Origin: Mycobacterium sp. ELW1
GTDB taxonomy: Bacteria; Actinomycetota; Actinomycetes; Mycobacteriales; Mycobacteriaceae
Reading direction: 5' to 3'
Assembly (NCBI RefSeq): GCF_008329905.1
Contig: NZ_CP032155.1
Span: 6,181,980 to 6,245,979 of the forward strand
Length of the DNA stretch: 64,000 nt
This document shows positions 42,397-52,900 of this stretch, one piece after another. A program made the translations under genes and the position numbers. Numbering within the stretch: position 1 is the first letter of the stretch; every line of letters starts with the position of its first letter. The notes under the pieces are model-generated. The model was not told the origin of the DNA and did not search any database. It saw only the letters and a list, made by a program, of their open reading frames with translations.

Positions 42397-44861
42397 TCAC
42401 CGACCGCTGGCTCACCCCGCCCGGCCCCCGGCTGACCCTCAACCGCGGCCAGCAGATCGTGGCGACCGTGCTGGTGCTGCTGCTCATCGCGCTGGTCGCG
42501 ATCGGCTTTCAGTCATCGGCCGATCAGAACGCCTACAGCCGGCACAGCGCCCGCAGCGAAGCGGCTGCCACCAACACGTTCTTCACCGTGCGCGACTCGC
42601 TCACCTACATCGACCGCGCGCAGCAGTATCTGCTCGGCGTGGTTCCCCGGCGCGACGTCCAGCTCGCCAGGGCGATGCTGGCTCAGCGCCTGCGCGTGAT
42701 CGCGGCCAACGGTGTGGCCGCCGCCGACAGCACCGGCCCCGACTACCGCGCGGCGCTCGCCGCACTGGACGCGGTGGTCGCCAAGGCGCCGCCCGGTCTG
42801 CTGCCCGTCGCACAACGCGACCGGTGGGCCGGCACCATCCTGCCGCGTTCCGAGGCCCTCTCCGAGCGGGCGCACGAGCTGGCCGCCGACAACCAGGTCG
42901 AACAGCACCAGATGGATCGCCTCGCCGAGCGGAACCTGCTGCGCGGCCGGGTGGTCCAGCTGGCCATGCTGATCTCCGCGCTGATCCTGGCCGCAATCTT
43001 GTTGTGGTGGGTCTCGGCCAATGTCGTGCGCCAATACCGAAGCGCCCGAAAGGCTTTCGACAACGAGCGAGAAGTGCTGCGCCAGACCGAGTTTCGCCTT
43101 GATCGGGTTTCCGCGCTGGAACGCGGCCAGGCGCAGATCCTGGAACGCATCGCCACCGCGGGCCCGGTGTCGTCGGTCCTGCGCCAGATCGTGCAGCTGG
43201 CCGCCGACGTGTCCGGGGCACCGGCCGTCCGCATGTCGATCGGCAGGCGAACGGTGATCTACCCGCCCGGCGCCGACGTGTCGGGCACACCGGCGTGGAC
43301 CGGTGTCGTCACCGACAACGTCGACGGGTCAGGGACGCTCCAGGTGTTCGGCGACGCCGAAGCCCTCGACGAACTCGCCCACACCGCCCTGGTGCGGTGC
43401 CGGGACCTGGCGGTGCTGTCGCTCGAACGGGACGCGTCCGCGCGTCGGCTGTCCTACCAGGCCAGCCACGACGCCCTCACGGGCCTGGCCAACCGCAGCC
43501 TGCTGCTCGCTCGGCTGTCGAAGAGCCTGCTGCTGTCCCGCCGCCGCGGAACTCCCCTGGCGCTGCTGTTCTGCGATCTGGACCGCTTCAAGATGGTCAA
43601 CGACTCGATCGGGCACGCCGGCGGAGACCAGCTGCTGATCGAGGCGGCGCGGCGGCTGTCGGGCACCGTGCGCGAAAGCGACACCGTGGCACGCCTCGGC
43701 GGCGACGAGTTCGTGGTGCTCTGCCCGGAGCTGCCGGACCGTGCCCAGGCTCTTGCACTGGCCGAACGGATCCGCAGCGCACTCAGCGTTCCGTACACCA
43801 TCGACGGCAAGGAAGCGTTCGTCGACGTCTCCATCGGCATCACCTTCGCCGACGAATCCACCGTCTCCGGTCACGAACTGATGCGCGAAGCCGACGTGGC
43901 GATGTACCGGGCCAAGCTCACCGACGGCCACCACATCAACGTCTTCGACTCGACGCTCGAAGCCGAGGTCGCCCAGCGCCTGGATCTGGACGCCGCCCTG
44001 CGCCACGCCGTGGAGCGTGGCGAGCTGCGATGCTCCGCCCAACCGATCGTCGTGCTCGACACCGGAGTGATCACCGGCTTCGAGACGCTGCTGCAGTGGC
44101 ACCGCCCCGGGCTGCCCGTCCTGTATCCGGGTGCGTTCATCCCGCTGGCCGAGGACAACGGGATGATCGTCGAGATCGGCCGGTGGGTGCTGCGCGAGAC
44201 CATCCAGACCCTCGCGCAGTGGCGCGCCGACGGGCTGGCACTCGACCTGACCATGTCGGTCAACGTGTCGCCACGCCAGGTACGCGAAGCCGGCTTCGCC
44301 GAAGAGGTGCTGCAGATGCTGGCGGCGTCCGGGTTGCCGCCCGAGGCCCTGATGATCGAGCTCACCGAACACGCACTTGTCGACCTGCGGGTGGCCCACC
44401 CGACACTGGCGCGGCTGCGCGAGGCCGGCGTCAGTGTCTCCCTCGACGATTTCGGCACTGGCTATTCGTCGCTGACCCAACTGCGCACGCTGCCCGTCGA
44501 TCAGATCAAGCTCGATCGCTCGTTCGCCGCCGCGCTGGACGAGGGCGACGACAAACAACGCGCCGTCGTGCAGTCGGTGGTCGCGCTGGCCAGCGCGCTG
44601 TCGCTGGACCTGGTGGTCGAAGGCATCGAGACGATCGCCGAGCGCGACACCCTGCTGGATCTCGGCGCCGACACGGGGCAGGGCTTCCTCTATCACCACC
44701 CCGTGCTGTGGGACGCCGCCCGAGCGCTGCTCGAGTCGGGTGGGGTGTGCACGGTGCCGTCAGACGGCGGCTACACCGGACTGGCGTCGTCGGAGAGTCC
44801 GTCACCGTCGGAGTCGACCAACGTGACGTCCCAGCGGCCGTCCCCATCGGTGTCGACGTAA
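42393..44861 (+). CDS. Membrane-bound GGDEF-EAL c-di-GMP turnover protein
   Basis: 822 residues. TM1 is at about 21-40 and TM2 at 187-208, with a helical extracytoplasmic sensor between them. A GAF-like region spans about 240-345. The GGDEF domain has an intact GGDEF at 436-440 and the inhibitory site RESD at 427-430. The EAL domain has ETL at 564-566 for EAL and DDFGTGY at 685-691, so phosphodiesterase activity remains possible. It makes or degrades c-di-GMP in response to an external signal. It is translationally coupled to the lipoprotein gene. The last 30 residues (Ser/Pro-rich) are read from DNA antisense to the next gene and are probably not part of the fold. Confidence 0.92.
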   Translation: MITDRWLTPPGPRLTLNRGQQIVATVLVLLLIALVAIGFQSSADQNAYSRHSARSEAAATNTFFTVRDSLTYIDRAQQYLLGVVPRRDVQLARAMLAQRLRVIAANGVAAADSTGPDYRAALAALDAVVAKAPPGLLPVAQRDRWAGTILPRSEALSERAHELAADNQVEQHQMDRLAERNLLRGRVVQLAMLISALILAAILLWWVSANVVRQYRSARKAFDNEREVLRQTEFRLDRVSALERGQAQILERIATAGPVSSVLRQIVQLAADVSGAPAVRMSIGRRTVIYPPGADVSGTPAWTGVVTDNVDGSGTLQVFGDAEALDELAHTALVRCRDLAVLSLERDASARRLSYQASHDALTGLANRSLLLARLSKSLLLSRRRGTPLALLFCDLDRFKMVNDSIGHAGGDQLLIEAARRLSGTVRESDTVARLGGDEFVVLCPELPDRAQALALAERIRSALSVPYTIDGKEAFVDVSIGITFADESTVSGHELMREADVAMYRAKLTDGHHINVFDSTLEAEVAQRLDLDAALRHAVERGELRCSAQPIVVLDTGVITGFETLLQWHRPGLPVLYPGAFIPLAEDNGMIVEIGRWVLRETIQTLAQWRADGLALDLTMSVNVSPRQVREAGFAEEVLQMLAASGLPPEALMIELTEHALVDLRVAHPTLARLREAGVSVSLDDFGTGYSSLTQLRTLPVDQIKLDRSFAAALDEGDDKQRAVVQSVVALASALSLDLVVEGIETIAERDTLLDLGADTGQGFLYHHPVLWDAARALLESGGVCTVPSDGGYTGLASSESPSPSESTNVTSQRPSPSVST

Positions 44862-45283
44862 CCGGTGTCGAACCCGCCGTCGGGCCCGCTTCGCAACGCC
44901 CGATCGGCCAGGCCGTCGCGGTCGACGTCGAGCACCCGGTCCGGGCGTCCGTCACCGTCGAAATCGATCGGCCCCTCCGCCGTGTGCTCGACGCCGTCCA
45001 GACCGAACCAGCGCAGCGGGCCGGCCGGGCCGACCGGAGTCATCGCCCACGTCCCCGACCCGTCGTCGGTGAACACGTGCTCCGCGAACCCGTCATCGAG
45101 GTCGAAGGCGGCGTGGTCGGCCAGGCCGTCGTCGTCGAAGTCGGCCAGCGCATCGTCGAAGGCACCGTCGCCATCGAGGTCCAGCCGCACCCCGTCGAGC
45201 TCGCCGTCACCGTCGATGTCCACCTCGGGATGACCGCTGAACATGGCCGCCGTACCGTCCCCGTGTCCCAGGCAATAGTCCAT
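44771..45283 (-). CDS. Asp-rich calcium-binding-repeat protein (Rv3906c-like)
   Basis: 170 residues with repeats of the D-x-D-x-D-G type: VDIDGDGELDGVRLDLDGDGA, DFDGDGRPDRVLDVDRDGL, DTDGDGRWDVTLVDSDGDG. These resemble EF-hand/dockerin or thrombospondin-type-3 calcium loops, some ten in all. No signal peptide is visible, so localisation is open. Homologues are sometimes labelled pullulanase, without catalytic evidence. It corresponds to Rv3906c. The ATG at 45283 lies eight bases after the end of pcnA. Its 3' end overlaps the end of the convergent GGDEF-EAL gene by 91 bp. Confidence 0.85.
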   Translation of the reverse strand: MDYCLGHGDGTAAMFSGHPEVDIDGDGELDGVRLDLDGDGAFDDALADFDDDGLADHAAFDLDDGFAEHVFTDDGSGTWAMTPVGPAGPLRWFGLDGVEHTAEGPIDFDGDGRPDRVLDVDRDGLADRALRSGPDGGFDTGYVDTDGDGRWDVTLVDSDGDGLSDDASPV

Positions 45284-45290
45284 ACCTAGG

Positions 45291-46751
45291 TCAGACGCCG
45301 GGCTGATCCTTCGCGTTCCGTTCGGTCCACCACGCCAGCAGAGCGGCGACGGCCTCGTCGTGTTCGAGCGGCCCGCGGTCCAGGCGCAGCTCCTTGAGGA
45401 ACGACCAGGCCTGCCCCACCAGCGGACCGGGCGGGATGTCGAGCAGCCGCATGATCTCGTTACCGTCCAGGTCCGGGCGCACCCGTTGCAGATCTTCCTT
45501 GGCGGCCAGCTCCGCGATCCGCGCCTCGAGCTCGTCGTAACTGGCCTGCAACCGCGCCGCGCGCCGCTTGTTGCGGGTCGTGCAGTCGGCGCGGACCAGC
45601 TTGTGCAACCGCGGCAGCAGCGGTCCGGCGTCGGCGACGTAGCGGCGCACCGCCGAATCCGTCCACTTGCCGTCGCCGTAGCCGTGGAACCGCAGATGCA
45701 GATACACCAGCTGCGACACATCGTCGACCATCTGCTTGGAGTACTTCAGCGCCCGCATCCGCTTGCGGACCATCTTGGCCCCGACCACCTCATGGTGGTG
45801 GAAGCTCACTCCGCCGTCGGATTCGTGGCGGCGGGTGGCCGGCTTGCCGATGTCGTGCAGCAGCGCCGCCCAGCGCAGCACGAGATCGCGCTCGTCGTCA
45901 TCCTCCAGTTCCATCGCCTGGCGCAGCACGGTCAGCGAATGCTGGTAGACGTCCTTGTGCTGATGGTGCTCGTCGATGGCCATCTGCATGCCGCCGATCT
46001 CGGGCAGCACCACCTCGCCCATCCCGGTGTGGACCATCAGGTCGATGCCTGCGACGGGGTCATCGCCCAGCAGCATCTTGTCCAACTCGACCGCCACCCG
46101 CTCGACCGTGATCCGCCCGAGCTGGGGCGCCATCTCCACGATCGCGCGACGCACCCGATCGGATACGCCGAACCGCAGCTGGGAGACGAAGCGCGCCGCC
46201 CGCAGCATGCGCAGCGGGTCATCGCCGAACGACACCTCCGGCGCCGTCGGCGTATCCAGGATCCGCTGCCGCAACGCGGTCAGGCCGCCCAGCGGATCGA
46301 TGAAGTCGCCCGGACCGTCCGCGGTGATGCGCACCGCCATCGCGTTGACCGTAAAGTCGCGGCGCACCAGATCGTCCTCGAGCCGGTCTCCGTAGCGGAC
46401 CTGCGGGTTGCGCGACACCTGGTCGTAGCTGTCGGCGCGGAAGGTGGTGATCTCCAACCGCTCGCCGTACTTGCCGACGCCGACCGTGCCGAACTCGATT
46501 CCGGTATCCCACACTGCGTCGGCCCATGGCCGCACGATCCGCTGAACGACCTCGGGCCGCGCATCGGTGGTGAAGTCGAGGTCCGGGTTCAGCCGGCCGA
46601 GGACGGCGTCGCGCACACTGCCGCCGACGAGGTAGAGCTCGTGGCCGGCAGCGTCGAACAGGGCACCGACTTCACGCAACAACGCACCCTGTCGATTGAG
46701 TGCGACGAGGGCCCGGGCGAGCAGTTCGACGTCGTGGGTGGCTTCGGACAC
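45291..46751 (-). CDS. pcnA: CCA-adding tRNA nucleotidyltransferase
   Basis: 486 residues. The class II nucleotidyltransferase head is [24 protein letters not shown], with the metal-binding DLD, followed by [12 protein letters not shown]. An HD domain follows ([31 protein letters not shown]). It completes or repairs the 3' CCA of tRNAs; mycobacterial homologues are named pcnA but act as CCA enzymes. Corresponds to Rv3907c. It is divergent from mutT4. Confidence 0.95.
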   Translation of the reverse strand: MSEATHDVELLARALVALNRQGALLREVGALFDAAGHELYLVGGSVRDAVLGRLNPDLDFTTDARPEVVQRIVRPWADAVWDTGIEFGTVGVGKYGERLEITTFRADSYDQVSRNPQVRYGDRLEDDLVRRDFTVNAMAVRITADGPGDFIDPLGGLTALRQRILDTPTAPEVSFGDDPLRMLRAARFVSQLRFGVSDRVRRAIVEMAPQLGRITVERVAVELDKMLLGDDPVAGIDLMVHTGMGEVVLPEIGGMQMAIDEHHQHKDVYQHSLTVLRQAMELEDDDERDLVLRWAALLHDIGKPATRRHESDGGVSFHHHEVVGAKMVRKRMRALKYSKQMVDDVSQLVYLHLRFHGYGDGKWTDSAVRRYVADAGPLLPRLHKLVRADCTTRNKRRAARLQASYDELEARIAELAAKEDLQRVRPDLDGNEIMRLLDIPPGPLVGQAWSFLKELRLDRGPLEHDEAVAALLAWWTERNAKDQPGV

Positions 46752-46809
46752 GTGGCAGAAGCGTAGTCGTGTACCGGCGAGTGCGGTCGGGACGCCATCC
46801 CGTGCCAGC

Positions 46810-46815
46810 TACTAT
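46810..46815 (+). promoter_or_regulatory. -10 element of mutT4, leaderless layout
   Basis: TACTAT fits TANNNT and ends seven bases before the GTG at 46823, supporting that start over upstream in-frame codons that lie antisense to pcnA. Confidence 0.5.
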
Positions 46816-46822
46816 CGCTTGG

Positions 46823-47617
46823 GTGTCGGACGGCGAACAGGCCAAACCACGACGGCGCCGAGGGCGTCGCCGCGGCCGTCGCGCGGCTGGTCCGGCAAAT
46901 CCCACCCCGGCAGACGCCGGCGCCACCGAAGCCTCGGACACCACCACCGGATCCCCCGCCGTCAACGGCACCAATGGTCAGCCCCGGCCCGGCAAACCCG
47001 GCCGTCCCCGTCGGGCGCCCGCGCGGCTGCGTACCGTCCACGAAACCTCCGCGGGCGGACTGGTCATCGACGGTATCGACGGGCCGCCCGAAGCTCAGGT
47101 GGCCGCCCTCATCGGGCGGATCGACCGGCGCGGGCGGATGCTGTGGTCACTGCCGAAGGGCCACATCGAACAGGGTGAGACCGCCGAGGAAACCGCGATC
47201 CGCGAGGTCGCCGAAGAAACCGGTATCCGCGGACAGGTCCTGGCCGCGCTCGGCAGCATCGACTACTGGTTCGTCACCGAAGGCCGCCGCGTCCACAAGA
47301 CGGTGCACCACTACCTCATGCAGTTCTCCGGCGGTGAACTGTGCGACGAAGACGTCGAGGTCACCGAGGTGGCGTGGGTTCCGGTCGGTGAGCTCCCCAA
47401 ACGACTGGCCTACGCCGACGAGCGTCGCCTGGCCGAGGTCGCCGGCGAACTGATCCAACTCCTGCAGTCCGACGGCGTCGCCGCGCTGCCGCCACTGCCG
47501 CGCACCACCCCACGCCGGCGGCCTCAAACGCATTCGCACACCCGCAGCCGTCGTTCGGACGATTCAGGACCGCGTCAATCCGGCCCGCGGACGAACGGCT
47601 GCGGACCGGGAACGTGA
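46823..47617 (+). CDS. mutT4: NUDIX hydrolase MutT4
   Basis: 264 residues. A basic disordered N-tail ([15 protein letters not shown]) is followed by the Nudix domain with its box from [16 protein letters not shown] to VAEETGI at about residues 118-140. The C-tail is again basic and Pro-rich. Nudix enzymes cleave nucleoside diphosphate derivatives; MutT4 (Rv3908) is a putative house-cleaning enzyme with unsettled substrate. It overlaps the DUF6049 gene in a GTGA, starting a chain of coupled genes through murJ. Confidence 0.93.
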   Translation: MSDGEQAKPRRRRGRRRGRRAAGPANPTPADAGATEASDTTTGSPAVNGTNGQPRPGKPGRPRRAPARLRTVHETSAGGLVIDGIDGPPEAQVAALIGRIDRRGRMLWSLPKGHIEQGETAEETAIREVAEETGIRGQVLAALGSIDYWFVTEGRRVHKTVHHYLMQFSGGELCDEDVEVTEVAWVPVGELPKRLAYADERRLAEVAGELIQLLQSDGVAALPPLPRTTPRRRPQTHSHTRSRRSDDSGPRQSGPRTNGCGPGT

Positions 47618-49944
47618 CCATGCCGAGGCGGGTCGGCAAGCTGCCCCGGATCGTGCTGGTCCTCGGTTTCCTTGCCTTGCTCGCGATGCCAACGACCGCG
47701 CCGGCCGCTGCCGGCGAGCCCGGGTCGACGCCCTTCCTGCAGGTGCGGGTGGACAGCGTCACCCCGGATCTCATCACCACCACCAGCGAGCCGACGGTCA
47801 CCGTCACCGGAACCGTCACCAACGTCGGCGACCGTCCGGTGCGCGACGTCGTCGCCCGCCTCGAACACGCCGCCGCAGTGACCTCCTCGGCGGGGTTGCG
47901 CACCAATCTCGACGGCCCCAACGACCAGTTCCAGCCCGTCGGCGAATTCACCGCGATCGCGCCGGAGATGCAGCGCGGTCAGGCGGTCGGATTCACCTTC
48001 AGCTATCCGCTCCGCTCGCGCACCGCGCCCTCGCTGGGCGTCGAACAGCCCGGGGTGTACCCGCTGCTGGTCAACATCAACGGCACCCCGGACTACGGCG
48101 ACGCCGCCCGCCTCGACGACGCCCGCTTCCTGCTGCCGGTCTTGGGTGTACCGCCCGACCCGGCCAGTACGTCGGCGGACGCCCTGACCGACGTCGTCCC
48201 ACCCGACACCACCAAACCTGTTGCGGTGACCATGCTGTGGCCACTCGCCGACAAGCCGAGGCTGGCCCCGGGCGTGCCGGGCGGCAGCACACCGGTGCGG
48301 TTGATGAACGACGATCTGGCCGTATCGCTGGCCGCGGGTGGCCGGCTGGACTCGCTGCTGTCGGCGGTCGATTTCGCCACCAGCCCCCCGGTGGATCCCG
48401 GCGGCGACACCGCGCGGGCCCTGTGTCTGGCGGTCGACCCGGACCTACTGGTCACCGTCAACGCGATGACCACCGGTTACGTCGTGGCCGACTCCCCCGA
48501 CGGGCTCGGCGCCGCCTCCCACCCCGGCACCGGACAGGCCGCCGCGGTGGCCTGGCTGGACAAATTGCGCGCCCTGGCCAAGCGGATGTGCGTCACATCA
48601 ACGCCGTACGCGCAGGCCGATCTCGGCGCTCTGCAGCGGGTCGGGGACGCCGGGCTCAACACCGCGGCAACCGTCAGCGCGAGCGACATCATCGACCAGA
48701 TCCTCGGCATCGCCTCGTTGCGCGGCGCGACGGTCCTGGGCGACGGACCGCTGACGCCCGGCGCCGTCGACCTGCTCGACAGCCAGGGGCCGACCGTCGC
48801 GATCGCGGCCGCCAACTGCTCCGCCCAGGACTCCGCGACCGGGGAGCCGATGACCGCCGACGTGACCGCGCGCCGGGTATCGCCGCAAGTGGTGATGGCA
48901 CCGTTCGACCCGGCCGTCGGCGCCGCCCTGGCCGGGGTCGGTACCGACCCCGATCTGCCCACCTATCTTGATGCGTCGCTGGACGTTCCACTCGACCACG
49001 ACTCCATGGTCGCGCGGCGTCAGGACGCCGTCGCATCGATGCTGTGGCGGGCGTTGCAGCCGAGCGCCGAGCCGCGCCAGCAGATCCTGCTGCCCCCGCT
49101 GAAGTGGAGCCCGCAAGCCGGTGACGCACAGGCGATGCTGACCGCGCTGGCCACCACGATCCGCTCGGGGCTGGCGTTCGCCCGGCCGCTGGGCGACGTG
49201 ATCACGCAGGCGGCGCAGGCCGGCCCGGGGCCCGGCCCCGATCTGCCGCGGGACACCCGGGGCGGCTTCGACGACGACGTCATCTCCACGATCACCGGAC
49301 AGAGTGGCCGGTTGTGGGGGTTGACCGCGGCGCTCACCACCGATCCGCGCACCGGGCTGACCGGCCCGCAGTACACCGCGCCGCTGCGCGAGGACATGCT
49401 GCGCGCCCTGAGCCAGACCGAGCCCCCGCAGGAGCGCAACGATCTGGCCCGGCGCCGGCTGGGAGCTGTCGGCACGACGATCAACGACCTGTTCGGCGCG
49501 GTCACGATCGTCAACCCCGGCGGTTCGTACACGCTGGCCACCGAGCACAGCCCGCTGCCGCTGGCGGTGCGCAACGACCTGGCCGTCCCGATCCGGGTCC
49601 GACTGCAGGTCGACGCCCCGCCCGGCATGACCGTCACCGACCTCGGCGAGCAGGAAGTCCCGCCGGGATACCTGCCGCTGCGGGTCCCCATCGAGGTGCA
49701 CTTCACCCAACGAGTCGCCGTCGACGTCACCCTGCGCACCTCCGACGGGCTGCAGCTCGGTGAGCCGGTGCGACTGTCGGTGCACTCGAACGCCTACGGC
49801 AAGGTGCTCTTCGCGATCACCCTGATCGGCGGCACGGTGCTGGCGGCGCTCGTCGGACGCCGGCTCTACCACCGCTTCCGCGGCCAGCCCGACCCCGCCG
49901 ACCTGGACCGCCCGCGCCGGGCCACCGCCGAAGGCCGCGAATGA
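47614..49944 (+). CDS. DUF6049 secreted/membrane protein (Rv3909-like)
   Basis: 776 residues. A signal sequence ([20 protein letters not shown]) starts a large extracytoplasmic region with beta-rich CARDB-like parts at both ends ([20 protein letters not shown], and [22 protein letters not shown]). A single C-terminal TM segment ([18 protein letters not shown]) and a short basic tail follow. It is coupled to murJ by a four-base ATGA overlap and is conserved next to murJ, so a role in wall assembly is likely. No biochemical function is established. Confidence 0.87.
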   Translation: MTMPRRVGKLPRIVLVLGFLALLAMPTTAPAAAGEPGSTPFLQVRVDSVTPDLITTTSEPTVTVTGTVTNVGDRPVRDVVARLEHAAAVTSSAGLRTNLDGPNDQFQPVGEFTAIAPEMQRGQAVGFTFSYPLRSRTAPSLGVEQPGVYPLLVNINGTPDYGDAARLDDARFLLPVLGVPPDPASTSADALTDVVPPDTTKPVAVTMLWPLADKPRLAPGVPGGSTPVRLMNDDLAVSLAAGGRLDSLLSAVDFATSPPVDPGGDTARALCLAVDPDLLVTVNAMTTGYVVADSPDGLGAASHPGTGQAAAVAWLDKLRALAKRMCVTSTPYAQADLGALQRVGDAGLNTAATVSASDIIDQILGIASLRGATVLGDGPLTPGAVDLLDSQGPTVAIAAANCSAQDSATGEPMTADVTARRVSPQVVMAPFDPAVGAALAGVGTDPDLPTYLDASLDVPLDHDSMVARRQDAVASMLWRALQPSAEPRQQILLPPLKWSPQAGDAQAMLTALATTIRSGLAFARPLGDVITQAAQAGPGPGPDLPRDTRGGFDDDVISTITGQSGRLWGLTAALTTDPRTGLTGPQYTAPLREDMLRALSQTEPPQERNDLARRRLGAVGTTINDLFGAVTIVNPGGSYTLATEHSPLPLAVRNDLAVPIRVRLQVDAPPGMTVTDLGEQEVPPGYLPLRVPIEVHFTQRVAVDVTLRTSDGLQLGEPVRLSVHSNAYGKVLFAITLIGGTVLAALVGRRLYHRFRGQPDPADLDRPRRATAEGRE

Positions 49945-52900
49945 CACCGCCACCCCGCCGACCGGTCGCCTATGTCCGGCCCGGTCCCCGCACTCGCGCG
50001 GTGCGCGCCGAACTGTCCGACGCCGCGGTGGTGTCGCGGTCCTGGGGCATGGCGCTGGCCACCTTGGTCAGTCGCATCACCGGGTTCATCCGCATCGTGC
50101 TGCTGGCCGCGATCCTCGGCGCGGCTCTCTCGAGTGCCTTCACCGTCGCCAACCAGTTGCCGAACCTGATCGCGGCCCTGGTCTTGGAGGCCACCTTCAC
50201 CGCGATCTTCGTCCCGGTGCTGGCCCGCGCCGAGCGCGACGACGCCGACGGCGGTGAGGCGTTCGTACGCCGGCTGGTCACGCTGGCCACCACCCTGCTG
50301 CTGGTTGCCACCATCCTGTCGGTGGCGGCCGGCCCACTGCTCGTGCGCCTCATGCTCGGCCAGGACCCGCAGGTCAACCAACCGCTGACCACCGCGTTCG
50401 CGTATCTGCTGCTGCCCCAGGTGATCTTCTACGGGCTGTCGTCGGTGTTCATGGCAATCCTGAACAACCGCAACGTGTTCGGGCCACCGGCCTGGGCCCC
50501 GGTGGTCAACAACGTCGTCGCGATCGCCACGTTGGGGCTGTACCTCATTGTCCCGGGCCAGCTCTCGGTCGACCCGGTGCAGATGGGCAACGCCAAGCTG
50601 CTGGTGCTCGGCATCGGAACAACGCTGGGCGTGGTGGCCCAAACCGTGGTGCTGCTGGTCGCGATCCGCGCCGAGCGGATCAGCCTGCGCCCGCTGTGGG
50701 GCGTCGACGATCGGCTCAAGCGGTTCGGCGCGATGGCCGGCGCCATGGTGCTCTACGTGCTGATCAGCCAGGTCGGTCTGGTGGTCGTCAACCAGATCGC
50801 CAGCACCGCGGCCGCCTCCGGCCCGGCGATCTACAACTACACCTGGCTGGTGCTGATGCTGCCGTTCGGCATCATCGGCGTCACCGTCCTGACGGTGGTG
50901 ATGCCCCGGCTGAGCCGCAACGCCGCCGCCGACGACACCCCCGCCGTGCTGGCCGACCTGTCGCTGGCCACCCGGCTGACGATGGTGACGCTGATCCCGA
51001 TCGTCGCGTTCATGACCGTCGGCGGCCCGGCGATGGGCAGCGCACTGTTCGCCTACGGCAAGTTCGGCGAGGTCGACGCCAATTACCTCGGTGTCGCCAT
51101 CAGCCTGTCGGCATTCACCCTGATCCCCTACGCGCTGGTGCTGCTGCAGCTGCGGGTGTTCTACGCCCGCGAACAACCGTGGACACCGATCCTGATCATC
51201 GTCACGATCACGGTCGTCAAGATCGCGGCATCGGTGGTGGCTCCGCACCTGACCGACGACAAGGAACTCGTCGCCGGCTACCTGGGCCTGGCCAACGGGC
51301 TGGGCTTCCTGGCCGGCTCCGTCCTCGGTTACGTGCTGCTGCAGCGGGCGCTGAAACCGCCGCGCGGCGGCCTGCTCGACCTTGCAGTGGTCCGCACGAT
51401 CCTGGTCACCACGGCCGCATCGTTGCTGGCCGGGCTGATCGCTTACGTCATCGACCGGCTGCTCGGGCTCAAGGTGCTGACCGAACACGGCGGCGGCGCG
51501 GGGTCGCTGCTGCGGCTGGTGGTGCTCGGCATGATCATGCTGCCGATCCTCGCGGCGGTGATGCTCGCCGCTCGGGTTCCCGACGCGGTGGCCGCCTGGG
51601 CCGCGGTCAAGCGCCGGATCACCCGCACCCCGCCGCAGACCGTCACTTCACTTGCTGCGCTCGACCGCCCGCAGGTCCCGGGGCAGTTCCCGTACCCTGA
51701 GCACAGCAATTCGTATGGAGCCGCGGGCTCGACGGGGAAAGGACCGGAGGTGAACGACCAACCCTCGGGCAATCCTCCCGTCGAGCCAATCGGAGACGCC
51801 ACCACGAAGATCCCGCGCCAGGCCGCGGACGACTTCCAGCCCGATGTGGCGCCCGAGGTGCACGTGGGCACGGTCCCCTCAGCGGTGCCGCCCAAACAGC
51901 CCAACGCCGACTTCGCCGGAGATCCGACCCGGGAGCCCCTCGGTTTCGAGTCACCGCGGGAGCCGGCGATGGAATCGGGCGCCGCGGTCGACGAAGGCAC
52001 TCACCTGATCCCGGGCGCGAGCATCGCCGGCGGGCGTTACCGGCTGCTGGTCTCGCACGGCGGGCCGCCCGGACTGCAGTTCTGGCAGGCACTGGACACC
52101 GCGCTGGACCGGCAGGTGGCGCTCACCTTCGTCGACCCCGACCGCACCATGTCGGATGATCAGGTGCAGGAAATCCTTTCCCGCACACTCAAACTCAGCC
52201 AGATCGAGCGTCCGGGCATCGCTCGGGTTCTCGACGTCGCCAACACGGGTGCCGGCGGGCTGGTGGTATCGGAGTGGATTCGCGGGGGCTCACTGAAGGA
52301 AGTCGCCGACACCTCACCGTCGCCGATCGGCGGCGCGCGTGCCGTTCAGTCGCTGGCCGCGGCGGCCGACGCCGCGCACGGCGCCGGCGTCGCGCTGTCG
52401 ATCGATCATCCCAGCCGGGTGCGGGTCAGCATCGAAGGCGATGTCGCGCTGGCGTTCCCGGCGACCATGCCCGGGGCCACCCCCGAGGACGACATCCGCG
52501 GGATCGGCGCCGCCCTGTACGCGCTGTTGGTCGACCGGTGGCCGTTGCCGGAGAAGGGCGCACCCAGTGGGTTGGAGCCCGCTGAAACCGACCCGGCCGG
52601 CGAGCCGCTCGAACCGCGCGCGATCGACGGCGCCATCCCGTTCCAGATTTCCGCAGCCGCAGCACGCTCGGTCCAAGCGGGCGGTGGGATTCGTTCGGCC
52701 CCAACCCTTTTGAACCTTCTGCAGCAGGCCACCGCGACAGCCGACCGCACCGACCTGATCGAGCCCGTCGATCCTGTCGGCCCGGCCACCGCTCTGCCCG
52801 CCGATCCGGCGGATGTCGAAGCCCAGGCCCGCCGCAGGCGCAATCTGCTGATCGGCGTCGGTGTGGGAGCCGGAATCCTGGTGATCGCGCTGATCGTGCT

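Noticed and set aside
43295..45289. A 664-codon open frame overlapping the GGDEF-EAL gene in another frame
   Set aside because: Arg/Pro-rich with no domain; the overlapping frames contain complete GGDEF, EAL and calcium-repeat sequences.
49866..51488. A 540-codon open frame opposite murJ
   Set aside because: Gln/His/Asp-rich antisense shadow of the MurJ membrane helices.
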